Positions 8,572-16,224 of a stretch of 64,000 nucleotides of DNA are shown here, in pieces. Below the pieces are notes generated by a model, which worked only from the letters and a program-made list of their open reading frames with translations, was not told the DNA's origin and made no database searches. The position numbers were made by a program, and so were the translations under genes. Position 1 is the stretch's first letter. Each line of letters starts with the position of its first letter. Origin of the DNA: Euzebyella saccharophila (lineage in GTDB: Bacteria; Bacteroidota; Bacteroidia; Flavobacteriales; Flavobacteriaceae). The stretch covers positions 1,054,001-1,118,000 of the forward strand of contig NZ_JACYFJ010000001.1 in the NCBI RefSeq assembly GCF_014855495.1, read 5' to 3'.

Positions 8572-9817
8572 TGTAAAATATGGCTATTCCTGTGGTTATA
8601 AGAAAGAACAAAAATAACAAAGCGATTTCGGGAAGCAACTCCAATATTCCAACATTTCTTAGGAATACATCATAAAAAGCGCTCAAACCCCAATTCATAG
8701 GAGATATATTCGATAAGGCCTGCATGAATTTTGGCATGGCAAAAACGGGCACCCACACGCCACCCAAAGCGGCCAAAATAACCACAAAGGTTGCCCCAAA
8801 TGGAGCCGATTGTTCTTGAGATTTAGCAATTGTGCCCAACAAAAGACCTAGTCCTACCGCTGCCAGGCCGGCAAAAAACGCAACAAAAAACAACATGGGC
8901 AGTTTTCCGGCAACGGTTAATTCGGGAAGGCCCAAGATAGGGAACAGGAAAACGCCCACTAGTAACATGAGGGCAAATTGTATGAGGGCCACTGCTAAAA
9001 AAACAATTGTTTTTCCTCCCAGAACCGTTCCGTAGGAAACCGGATTGGTACGCAATCGAACAAAAGTGCCCAAGTTTTTTTCCTTTACCATGTTTATGGA
9101 AAGGGGCAGGATAATGAAAAAGATGGCAAACAAGGTCCAAGCCGGGATATTGTGTTGTGTAGAATTTGGGATGGCGGATTTATCAGGAACATCGCCGGGA
9201 GCAATTTCAGAAAAAGTAATAAAAGGTTGGGTGTCAAATATTTCCTCTGTAGGGTCATCTGTAAGTTCTTCTTGGAACGCCTTATAGATAGATTCCGTTT
9301 CTATTTTGGATACCATCTGGTTGATGCCGCTCTTGATAGAGTTTCTAAAAGAAAGCTGGGTAGCCGGATCAAAATATAACTTTACTTCTTTCTTACTATT
9401 TGTGGACGTTTGAGGGTCTTCCGCATCATTTCCATTGAATTTGCTAAGGATACCCTCCACATTTTCTTGTACTTTATGATTTAAGGCAGACGAAAGCTTT
9501 TTGGGAATTACTATGGCCAATTGATAATCACCGTTTTGAACGAGTTGCTGCGCCTTTCTTTCGTTTTCTTGCGGTACAATTTCAAACTGTTGGGCCGCAG
9601 CCATATTTTCCCTGATTTGTTCGGATACACTTCCCTTATCGTTGTCAACTAATAAAATGGGGATTTTTGATTCCTTCAGAGTTTTGAACGTACCGTCTTG
9701 AATGGTTGTAATGGTAATCACCAAAAGCAACGGCATTAAAAATAAAATAGCCAACCCCCCAAAATCCCTGGTGAGCAATAAGAACTCTTTTGTTGCGGAA
9801 GCCAAAAGTTTATGCAT
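8549..9817 (-). CDS. ABC-2 type transporter permease
   Basis: 422 residues: one N-terminal membrane helix (about residues 20-40), a roughly 200-residue soluble loop that would face the periplasm, then five C-terminal helices including the ABC-2 core. This is the YhhJ/DrrB-like arrangement. With the adjacent ATPase (8-nt overlap) it forms an exporter, probably for pigment or a lipid precursor. The loop holds an NGNDAEDPQTSTNSKKEV linker, likely disordered. Confidence 0.87.
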   Translation of the reverse strand: MHKLLASATKEFLLLTRDFGGLAILFLMPLLLVITITTIQDGTFKTLKESKIPILLVDNDKGSVSEQIRENMAAAQQFEIVPQENERKAQQLVQNGDYQLAIVIPKKLSSALNHKVQENVEGILSKFNGNDAEDPQTSTNSKKEVKLYFDPATQLSFRNSIKSGINQMVSKIETESIYKAFQEELTDDPTEEIFDTQPFITFSEIAPGDVPDKSAIPNSTQHNIPAWTLFAIFFIILPLSINMVKEKNLGTFVRLRTNPVSYGTVLGGKTIVFLAVALIQFALMLLVGVFLFPILGLPELTVAGKLPMLFFVAFFAGLAAVGLGLLLGTIAKSQEQSAPFGATFVVILAALGGVWVPVFAMPKFMQALSNISPMNWGLSAFYDVFLRNVGILELLPEIALLFLFFLITTGIAIFYNERQIAV

Positions 9818-10553
9818 AATCCCTTAAAGCTTTTCCTGTTCTTGCTAAAAATACTTCTTCTAAATTTTTGGCTTCCGGTTCATTCCTGATCAATTCTTCC
9901 GGTTTCCCCTTGCATATAATAGTACCAAGGTCTATTATGGCAATTCTAGAACAAAATTCTTCCGCTTCGTTTAAGTGGTGACTGGTGTAAAGGATGGTGG
10001 TGCCATTTTCGTTCAGTTCTTTCAAAAAGCTCATAATGGCGTTTTTAGACTGTACATCAACGCCTACGGTGGGTTCATCTAAAAAAAGGACTTTGGGTTT
10101 ATGTAATATACCAGCAATGAGATTAATGCGCCTTTTCATACCTCCGGAAAAGGTTTGTATTTTTTTATGGGCGAAAGGCTTTAAGCCTAAAATTTCAAGA
10201 TGTTCATTTATTTTTTGGGTTAGTTCCATGCCTTTTAACCCATACATACTCCCAAAATACTTGAGGTTTTCAAATGCCGTAAGTGTAGGGTAGAGGGCGT
10301 ATTCTTGTGGGACAATACCAATCAATTGTTTTAATCGGGACATATGCCCTTGATAACTTAATCCGTCTATAGTGAACGACCCTGATGTGGGTTTCAGCAA
10401 GGAGCTCAACATGGAAATAAGGGTTGTTTTTCCTGCCCCATTGGGTCCCAAAATTCCAAATACCTCTCCTTCATCGATAACCAGGTCCAAATTGTGAACC
10501 GAAAACCTTTCGGCATTCTTGTATTTTTTTGAAAGCTGGTTTATTTGAATCAT
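9810..10553 (-). CDS. ABC transporter ATP-binding protein
   Basis: 247 residues with every nucleotide-binding element: Walker A GPNGAGKT (36-43), Q-loop Gln83, signature FSGGM (135-139), Walker B LFLDEP (Asp159, Glu160) and switch His192. The signature and the ATPase/permease order match the CcmA/DrrA class of lipid and drug exporters. It overlaps the BtrH-like gene through ATGA and the permease by 8 nt. Likely role: powering export of a cluster product across the inner membrane. Confidence 0.9.
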   Translation of the reverse strand: MIQINQLSKKYKNAERFSVHNLDLVIDEGEVFGILGPNGAGKTTLISMLSSLLKPTSGSFTIDGLSYQGHMSRLKQLIGIVPQEYALYPTLTAFENLKYFGSMYGLKGMELTQKINEHLEILGLKPFAHKKIQTFSGGMKRRINLIAGILHKPKVLFLDEPTVGVDVQSKNAIMSFLKELNENGTTILYTSHHLNEAEEFCSRIAIIDLGTIICKGKPEELIRNEPEAKNLEEVFLARTGKALRDYA

Positions 10554-11545
10554 ACGGCTTTTCGTAGGGCTTTAAAAAAGGCCTCTTCTCTTTGGGCAAT
10601 GGACATTAATTGATCGGAAATGGAATCATAGTTCTCTAATTGGCCACTCCTGTTCTTGTAGATCCGGGATGCTTCCAATGCAAAATCACGCCAAGCATCC
10701 CCAATTTGAGTCATTTCCTTGGAAAAATCCTTTAATTTTTCATTTCTAAGTACATCACTGGCTTCCTGCAGAAAGGCAGCATAAATATATCTGAATCCAC
10801 CACCGCCGGTACCAATTTCTTCTTGCATACGTACAATTTGCCCTAGATAATGGTTGGCTTTTTTTGTTCCGAGCTTTTTGGGCCATTTTTTTATGTTCTT
10901 GGCTACCCAGCGCATAGCCCTAACACCAACTATTGGGGCTGGGGCCAGCATATCCCTACATGTGTGCTTTATGCCCTTTATAATGGCGGTTTCCAATTCC
11001 AGTTTTTGCGGAAAGGAAATAGGATAATAGATATGGCCCTTTGGAGCGAAAGCCCCTTTGGCAAAGCGTACTTTTTCTAGTTGTTTTTCGGTTAATGTGG
11101 TTACATCTTCCATTACGGGGTCGCTAATAAGATAGTTACCGTTTTCTTTCCCATAGACCACCATGTTATGGGCGTTGAAATGAAAACGATACTCATCCGG
11201 AAAGTATATAAGATTATATACCCCAACTTGAAGCCCTACAGGATTGTTATCGCTTAAATTTTGGTCCAATCTTTCCTTGGCCTTTTTGGGGTCTTTAAAC
11301 TTTTCCCTTTTTACTTTTACCCCAACTCGTTTGGCAAACCTATTAAAAACCAGACCAGGCATGACCCTATAGGTGAAAACAGGTGCGTAATTGACCTTTA
11401 TGAATGGCAAATAACTAAATAGGAGTCCGGAGCCAATGCCAAATACCATGGGTTCGCTTACTTCAAAACCATTATGGCGCATAAGGTTGGAAACCACACC
11501 GTTTTCGCAATGTGCCGATTGCTTGTGGGTAAAGTCTATTTGCAT
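10550..11545 (-). CDS. BtrH N-terminal domain protein, candidate ACP-dependent acyltransferase
   Basis: 331 residues. The N-terminal 150 residues look like the BtrH_N domain: Cys13 in QSAHCENGV, then His126 in FNAHNMVVYG and Asp142 in YLISDP, a C39-like Cys-His-Asp arrangement. The rest is helical (DUF4872-like). BtrH of butirosin synthesis moves an acyl group from an ACP to an amine. In a cluster with two ACPs this protein is therefore a candidate for joining the aryl polyene acid to the dialkylresorcinol hydroxyl. The family call is fairly secure; the reaction is inference. It directly abuts the 134-residue gene. Confidence 0.75.
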   Translation of the reverse strand: MQIDFTHKQSAHCENGVVSNLMRHNGFEVSEPMVFGIGSGLLFSYLPFIKVNYAPVFTYRVMPGLVFNRFAKRVGVKVKREKFKDPKKAKERLDQNLSDNNPVGLQVGVYNLIYFPDEYRFHFNAHNMVVYGKENGNYLISDPVMEDVTTLTEKQLEKVRFAKGAFAPKGHIYYPISFPQKLELETAIIKGIKHTCRDMLAPAPIVGVRAMRWVAKNIKKWPKKLGTKKANHYLGQIVRMQEEIGTGGGGFRYIYAAFLQEASDVLRNEKLKDFSKEMTQIGDAWRDFALEASRIYKNRSGQLENYDSISDQLMSIAQREEAFFKALRKAV

Positions 11546-11950
11546 TTATTGATCTTTAATGTGCTTTAGTTCTTCAATGCCAATCTCAAAAACATCAGCA
11601 TATTTTTGGAGTGTTTTGGTAGATAATTTTTTAAAGACCGAAGGTTTAAAGTGACGTTTTACCCTCCACTGCCATAACCCTACATAACTTGCTAGAATGG
11701 GTACATCCATTTTATGGAGCTCCATGTAGTATTCAATAGGGCTGGTCTTCTTTTCAATTACACGTTGCTTGGCTTCCTCTACACGCTCTTCAATTTCCCT
11801 TATGGCATTGTCCAAAGCAATTGTTTTTGGTTCCCATCCGGTACTTAGTTCGGTAACATAATTGCCGTTTTCGTCAACTGCATACACCATGTCCTTAATG
11901 TTGGCTTTTTGAAGCTGACTTTTGTCCTGTGGTACCTCTTTCTTTTTCAT
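11546..11950 (-). CDS. Small protein with a possible XRE-like helix-turn-helix C-terminus
   Basis: 134 residues. The first half is charged (residues 1-75, with a helical EIEERVEEAKQRVIEKK stretch). The last 55 residues read like a degenerate lambda-repressor-type domain: YMELHKMDVPILASYVGLW, KPSVFKKLSTKTLQKYADVF, then EIGIEELKHI, parallel to the LA..lG, tL..iA..l and is..eL pattern. No enzyme motif is seen. Ending exactly where the BtrH-like gene begins, it is part of the operon. A regulatory role is an inference; it could equally be a structural adaptor. Confidence 0.65.
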   Translation of the reverse strand: MKKKEVPQDKSQLQKANIKDMVYAVDENGNYVTELSTGWEPKTIALDNAIREIEERVEEAKQRVIEKKTSPIEYYMELHKMDVPILASYVGLWQWRVKRHFKPSVFKKLSTKTLQKYADVFEIGIEELKHIKDQ

Positions 11951-12022
11951 AGTAGCGAAGTAAACAATATTTTAACTAAGCTTTTTGGGGGAATTTCAAT
12001 GTGGCTATAACCGCCACACTAT

Positions 12023-12481
12023 CTAAACTTCGTGTATTAAAAAATTAAAGGTACAATCTACGATTAAATCGTCATTTGTAAAAGTAGAGGAGGTAATCGT
12101 ACATACACTCATGGTACCGGTGTCAAATCTGGAGATGAGTTTGGCCTTGGTGACCAACAACTCGTTTACCTTTGGAAGTTTTTTTATTTCAACTTTTTTA
12201 ATGGCGCTAATGTAGCCAACAAGCTTATTGCCAGATCCTTCAAGATCTTCATCGTCAAAATAACTTTGGCCTACAATGGCAGTACTTGCTTGGGCAGCAT
12301 TCTCAATAAGTCCCGCCTCGGCCAAATATCCTTTTGAATTGATGAAAATGCAGTCCTCGGTAATTTCGTAATGGGTAATTACGGAGTCCTCATCAAGATA
12401 GGGGGTTACCGTAGCCATTAGCATGGGTGGCCTATGGGGCAAAAAATTCTTTATATTGATATCGTACCTGGCCTTTTTCAT
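12023..12481 (-). CDS. Hotdog-fold dehydratase-like protein A
   Basis: 152 residues with the FabZ-like opening LPHRPPMLM (His16) and the helix LAEAGLIENAAQ (Glu60). The GHFPG loop that supplies the catalytic His of FabZ is replaced by IFINSKGYLAEAG. Alone it may not dehydrate. Aryl polyene systems use a heteromeric ApeI-ApeP dehydratase in which one subunit is degenerate. This protein and its neighbour at 12483 may be such subunits. It is followed by a 72-nt gap with a small hairpin (12000-12018). Confidence 0.78.
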   Translation of the reverse strand: MKKARYDINIKNFLPHRPPMLMATVTPYLDEDSVITHYEITEDCIFINSKGYLAEAGLIENAAQASTAIVGQSYFDDEDLEGSGNKLVGYISAIKKVEIKKLPKVNELLVTKAKLISRFDTGTMSVCTITSSTFTNDDLIVDCTFNFLIHEV

Positions 12482-12482
12482 C

Positions 12483-12920
12483 CTATTTGGCCAAGGCCGT
12501 TTTCATTTCACTGTTGGCTATTACCCTACCATCACATTCTACCTGTGCTTTTACCAAGGTTACATCCATAATATCATGAAGAATTTCAACAGTAGTTATC
12601 AACTTTTGTGATTTTCTAGGTAAATGGAAAATTTCTGCTTTCTTAATAGCTCCAATGTACCCTGTTGGTGCCGGCTTTTCTAGTAAGTAATATTTGTATC
12701 CTGTATGTAGGGCAACCGTTTGTGCCATATTTTCGATAAGTCCGGCAGCAGAGAAATAATCTTCTTGCGCTAAAATGTTGGTAGGACCTATGGTAAAGTT
12801 TGATACAATTTTTTTATCTGCATACTCAACCAAAGAATCTACCATAACAAAAGGTGATTTTTGGGGTATAAGCGATAATAAGAAATCTCCCGAGGCAATA
12901 TGGTCGTTTGTTTCTGCCAT
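12483..12920 (-). CDS. Hotdog-fold dehydratase-like protein B
   Basis: 145 residues; paralogous in layout to the next gene. It has IPQKSPFVMVDSLVEY in place of the FabZ LPHRYPFLLVD segment, and SAAGLIENMAQTVA as the central helix with its Glu. The HR pair and GHFPG are both absent, so the usual FabZ active site is incomplete. The C-terminal strands (GYIGAIKKAEIFHLP) follow the hotdog pattern. Its ATG overlaps the darB stop (TAATG) and its stop lies 1 nt before the next start, so both hotdog proteins are made together with DarB. Confidence 0.78.
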   Translation of the reverse strand: MAETNDHIASGDFLLSLIPQKSPFVMVDSLVEYADKKIVSNFTIGPTNILAQEDYFSAAGLIENMAQTVALHTGYKYYLLEKPAPTGYIGAIKKAEIFHLPRKSQKLITTVEILHDIMDVTLVKAQVECDGRVIANSEMKTALAK

Positions 12921-14053
12921 TAGCAGACAGTTAAATAGGCATACATGTATGAAAACCTAGCACTCTCCGGAACATGGAAAAGAATTTTATCCCCCTTTTT
13001 TAATTGTCCGGAAGCTACCAGTTCCTCTAACATTACGTAAATGGATGCGGCTCCAATATTTCCTACTTGTTGAAGGTTCAAGAACCATTTCTCCCACGGC
13101 ATTTCAATTCCCTGTTCCTTCATTTCGTCATAAAGGCCCTGCTTGAAGTAATAGGATGAAATATGTGGTAGGTAGTAATCTACGTCATCAGGACCAATAC
13201 CGTGCTTTTCGTAGGTCATTTTTAAGCTGTGAACTCCTTTTTTAAGGATGTTGTCACCCAATAACCTTGTATCTTGTTTCATGGCGAACAATGACCTTTT
13301 TCCCCATTCTTCCGAAGGGAATTCACTCCAAGGGGTCAATTGGCCATTTTCTTCTTTTTCCGCACCGGCATACATGCAGGTTTCCATTTCAAAAGCATAC
13401 GAATAACCGTCCATCCACTCGATTTTGAGTGGTTGCTTTCCTTTTGGTTCACTTTCCAACAACACCGCTCCTGATCCATCGGATAGCATCCATCTTAAAA
13501 ACTCTTTGTTAAAAGCTAATATGGGACTCTCTTCCAGTTCCTTTAATTGTTCTACCTCATTCTGAAAAATTCGCTCTTTCATCCAAGAAGAGGTTCTTTC
13601 AGAGCCCGCACAGGCCGCATTTTTCGTTTCTCCAGCCTTAACGGATAGATAACCGTATTTAAGGGCGTTCATACCGGAACAACAGGCTCCAGAAGACGAG
13701 TTTATTTCCATGTTCCTATTTTTAAGGAAACCATGTACCATACTGGTGTGGGAAGGAAGCACTTGGTCAGGGCTAGAGGTGCCACAGGATAACAGTTCTA
13801 TGTCTTGGACTGTAAATTCATCGTCACAAAGGCCTTCTACCGCTGCTGCGGCTAGTTGCGCATTGTTGTGAGTGGTCTTGCCCTCATCATCAATGGCGTA
13901 ATATCTCGTTTTTATTTGATTGTTTCTTAGGACAATTCTTCTTGCCTTGGAAGCTTTCCCATCAATGACCCCCAGTTTTTCCTCCATTTGGTCATTGTCT
14001 ACTGGTTTATTCGGTAAAAATTTGGAAATTCTGGTAATGTAAACGTCCTTCAT
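12920..14053 (-). CDS. darB: StlD/DarB-family ketosynthase, dialkylresorcinol formation
   Basis: FabH-like enzyme of 377 residues with the catalytic triad Cys126 (GACCSG), His298 (LPHISS) and Asn333 (GNIGAA), numbering from one codon upstream. The ATG at 14053 is preferred to the TTG at 14056. DarB/StlD enzymes condense two beta-ketoacyl chains and cyclise them to a cyclohexanedione that becomes the dialkylresorcinol. The insert WMDGYSYAFEMETCMYAG and overall length fit this family rather than plain FabH (about 320 residues). It lies directly after darA, the normal darAB pairing. Confidence 0.92.
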   Translation of the reverse strand: MKDVYITRISKFLPNKPVDNDQMEEKLGVIDGKASKARRIVLRNNQIKTRYYAIDDEGKTTHNNAQLAAAAVEGLCDDEFTVQDIELLSCGTSSPDQVLPSHTSMVHGFLKNRNMEINSSSGACCSGMNALKYGYLSVKAGETKNAACAGSERTSSWMKERIFQNEVEQLKELEESPILAFNKEFLRWMLSDGSGAVLLESEPKGKQPLKIEWMDGYSYAFEMETCMYAGAEKEENGQLTPWSEFPSEEWGKRSLFAMKQDTRLLGDNILKKGVHSLKMTYEKHGIGPDDVDYYLPHISSYYFKQGLYDEMKEQGIEMPWEKWFLNLQQVGNIGAASIYVMLEELVASGQLKKGDKILFHVPESARFSYMYAYLTVC

Positions 14054-14056
14054 CAA

Positions 14057-14980
14057 TTATTCATTTAAAGCCACGGAGGAATAGTATTTTCTCTCCCTTC
14101 TCCTCTTGGCCGTCATAGGCAAATAAGTCAGCAAAAATACGATAAAAACTATAGGGGCTATGACCCATATGGCAAATAACAAATAATATTTGAACAAACC
14201 AATCCATTTTGTTCGTTTAGGATTTCCGGCTTTGCCCTTTTTAATAATCTGGTTCGCCCATTTAGAAAAGAGTACATTGCCACGTTCATCGGTTCTTACC
14301 AAATAGGGATTTACCCTTACCGCGTCTAAAGCCAATAACCGGTTCTGTAATTCATTGAACTTACCGGATAACAAAGCTTTTTTAATAGGGGTGCCAAATT
14401 TGGAGGCCCCTTCAATTTCCTCATCTGAAACCCCAGGCTTGGGAAATATTCCAAAAAGTCTATCCTTTTTTCCTTTCATCATCCAATGCTGAATGGTAAT
14501 TACGCTTATATGGTTAATGTGGCGATCTACCAAAGCTATATGACCCGTTAACTGGGCTCCTGTTTTCTTTAGTAGTCGCTTAATCTTTTCTTGTGCCTGT
14601 ATCCACATATTTCTGCAGGCTACAAGCGTTACTACTGGTGTATTTTTAAGTAGTTTCTTTGCGGATTCGGAATTTAAAAAGGAACTAATAGGACGGGAAG
14701 GGGTAAGGAACCAAACTTGGTAGCCTAGAATCACCAAATCATATTTCTTGCTCAAGATTTCTTCTGGCGGTTTTTCCAATTCTTGTGGTACCTGTAAAAA
14801 TGATTCTGGAAACACCTCATAAAAATCCTCTGCTTTCCATGGAAAACCATATTCTTGAGATGGGGTGATTTTGTAGTAGGAGATATTTATTTCTTCGTCT
14901 TTTAGAGTGGTTTCAATATTTTTTAAAATATCTAAAAGCTGCCCTGTTTGGGAATAGTAGATGATCAGTACTTCTTTCAT
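14057..14980 (-). CDS. darA: DarA, dialkylresorcinol-forming aromatase-type protein
   Basis: 307 residues. The N-terminus has a flavodoxin-like nucleotide loop (IIYYSQTGQL) and the middle contains LVILGYQVWFLTPSRPISSFL and TLVACRNMW, typical of DarA. A C-terminal membrane helix (about 265-290) is followed by a basic tail. DarA acts with DarB and an ACP to give the aromatic 1,3-diol ring; it is usually described as the oxidising or aromatising partner. It overlaps the acyltransferase gene by 4 nt (ATGA) and lies 3 nt before the darB start. Confidence 0.88.
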   Translation of the reverse strand: MKEVLIIYYSQTGQLLDILKNIETTLKDEEINISYYKITPSQEYGFPWKAEDFYEVFPESFLQVPQELEKPPEEILSKKYDLVILGYQVWFLTPSRPISSFLNSESAKKLLKNTPVVTLVACRNMWIQAQEKIKRLLKKTGAQLTGHIALVDRHINHISVITIQHWMMKGKKDRLFGIFPKPGVSDEEIEGASKFGTPIKKALLSGKFNELQNRLLALDAVRVNPYLVRTDERGNVLFSKWANQIIKKGKAGNPKRTKWIGLFKYYLLFAIWVIAPIVFIVFLLTYLPMTAKRRRERKYYSSVALNE

Positions 14981-15861
14981 TCCTTATCTAGTTCGTTCCA
15001 AAAATCAAAAAAATTGAACCATTGTAGGGGGTATTTTTTAATGATCCACTCCATACTTTGCGTGTACTCATCTAACAGGCCTTGTGCATCCCTTGCTTTA
15101 AAATCTGCCTGTCTAGCGTAAAGACTATAATGTTTTCTGGTTTCCTTCATCACATACACAAACAATACGGGCATATTAAGTCTAGATGCTAAAAGGTAAG
15201 GCCCCAACGGAAACTCTGCTTCCTTTCCCAAGAGCTTACTGCTCATGGTTTTGGTTCCCGGTAGATACCTGTCTCCCGTAAACACCACTAAACCGCCTTT
15301 GTCCAGAGCCGAATGTATCTCAAAGATATGGCTCATATCTTCTTTTACCAAGATGAATTCAAGCTGGGATTTTACCACAATACTATCCATATAATCCAAG
15401 ATGCTCTGTTGTTCATCCCTGGTGGTTACCATGCTTATCTTATTAATACTATAACGGTTTTCAAGAAAGTAATGTGCAATTTCAAAATTACCCACATGGC
15501 CACTCAATAAAATGCCTCCTTGGTTCTTTTTGAGAAGGTTATCTATATATTCAATTCCGTCATGGGTATAGGTAAACTTTTCCCGAAGACCAGTGGAAAT
15601 TGCAACCCTGTCTATAAGAATTCTGCCAAGTGTGTAGTAGCTCTTATAAATGCTGAGAATACTTTTGGTTTTAGAGTAACCCAACCTAAATCTAAAATAG
15701 CGATAGATACAGCGAGAGCTTTTTGAGGAAAAGAAGAAATAGTAAAACGCTACAAACCTAAGTACAAAGTATGCAACCCCAATTCCTAAGTTTTTTAGTA
15801 GAAAGATAAATATCTTATAGCCTAGGAGATTGCCTCTAGATTGTCCTTCCCATTCTGCCAT
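14977..15861 (-). CDS. Lysophospholipid acyltransferase family protein (LpxL/HtrB-like)
   Basis: 294 residues with an N-terminal membrane segment (about 15-45) and the acyltransferase motif SGHVGNFE (His-x4-Glu), followed by FTGDRYLPG. This matches the lipid A late acyltransferase family, which takes acyl groups from ACP. In flexirubin clusters it is one of two plausible enzymes for the ester bond between aryl polyene and dialkylresorcinol, the other being the BtrH-like protein. It could also acylate a lipid. It is translationally coupled to darA. Confidence 0.85.
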   Translation of the reverse strand: MAEWEGQSRGNLLGYKIFIFLLKNLGIGVAYFVLRFVAFYYFFFSSKSSRCIYRYFRFRLGYSKTKSILSIYKSYYTLGRILIDRVAISTGLREKFTYTHDGIEYIDNLLKKNQGGILLSGHVGNFEIAHYFLENRYSINKISMVTTRDEQQSILDYMDSIVVKSQLEFILVKEDMSHIFEIHSALDKGGLVVFTGDRYLPGTKTMSSKLLGKEAEFPLGPYLLASRLNMPVLFVYVMKETRKHYSLYARQADFKARDAQGLLDEYTQSMEWIIKKYPLQWFNFFDFWNELDKE

Positions 15862-15975
15862 TTAGGGTCGCTGCTTATGGTGATTAGGCATAAAAATAGG
15901 TTTTCTAGCGTATTTAGGTAAGTAGAAGTTCAAGAATTCTTGACTTTTAAGATAAGGAAATGCCTTTAAGGTTGG

Positions 15976-16224
15976 TTAGGCCAATTTTGCCTCGATCAGG
16001 TCGTAAAAGTTTTGCAACGTATGTACGTTAATAAAATCTTCCCCTACCAATTTAACGCCAAAATTGCTTTCTACGGCAACAACTAGATCCACAAAATCCA
16101 AGCTGTCCAAATCCAAAGCTTCTTTTAGATTGGCTTCTGGTTCGATCTCATCCTCATCTACTTCAAATTCATCGATGAGAAATAAGTTAATTTTCTCAAC
16201 AATTTCTTCCTTGGTCAATGTCAT
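15976..16224 (-). CDS. Acyl carrier protein 2 of the pigment cluster
   Basis: 82 residues, strongly acidic, with attachment serine Ser41 in LDLDSLDFVD. Its start overlaps the stop of the ketosynthase at 16224-17447 (TAATG), so it probably serves that enzyme and, being four genes upstream of darB, perhaps the dialkylresorcinol branch. It resembles FabF-linked carriers of aryl polyene clusters more than the housekeeping AcpP, which normally has DSLDTVE. Confidence 0.92.
   Translation of the reverse strand: MTLTKEEIVEKINLFLIDEFEVDEDEIEPEANLKEALDLDSLDFVDLVVAVESNFGVKLVGEDFINVHTLQNFYDLIEAKLA

Noticed and set aside
12000-12018. TGTGGC/GCCACA hairpin between the hotdog and 134-residue genes
   Set aside because: Considered as an internal terminator; there is no T-run and the operon clearly continues. 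At most an RNA-processing stem.
15930-15943. 14-bp perfect palindrome TCAAGAATTCTTGA after the second ACP gene
   Set aside because: Considered as a terminator, but no minus-strand T-run follows and no loop exists beyond the central AATT. A regulatory role has no support beyond the symmetry.
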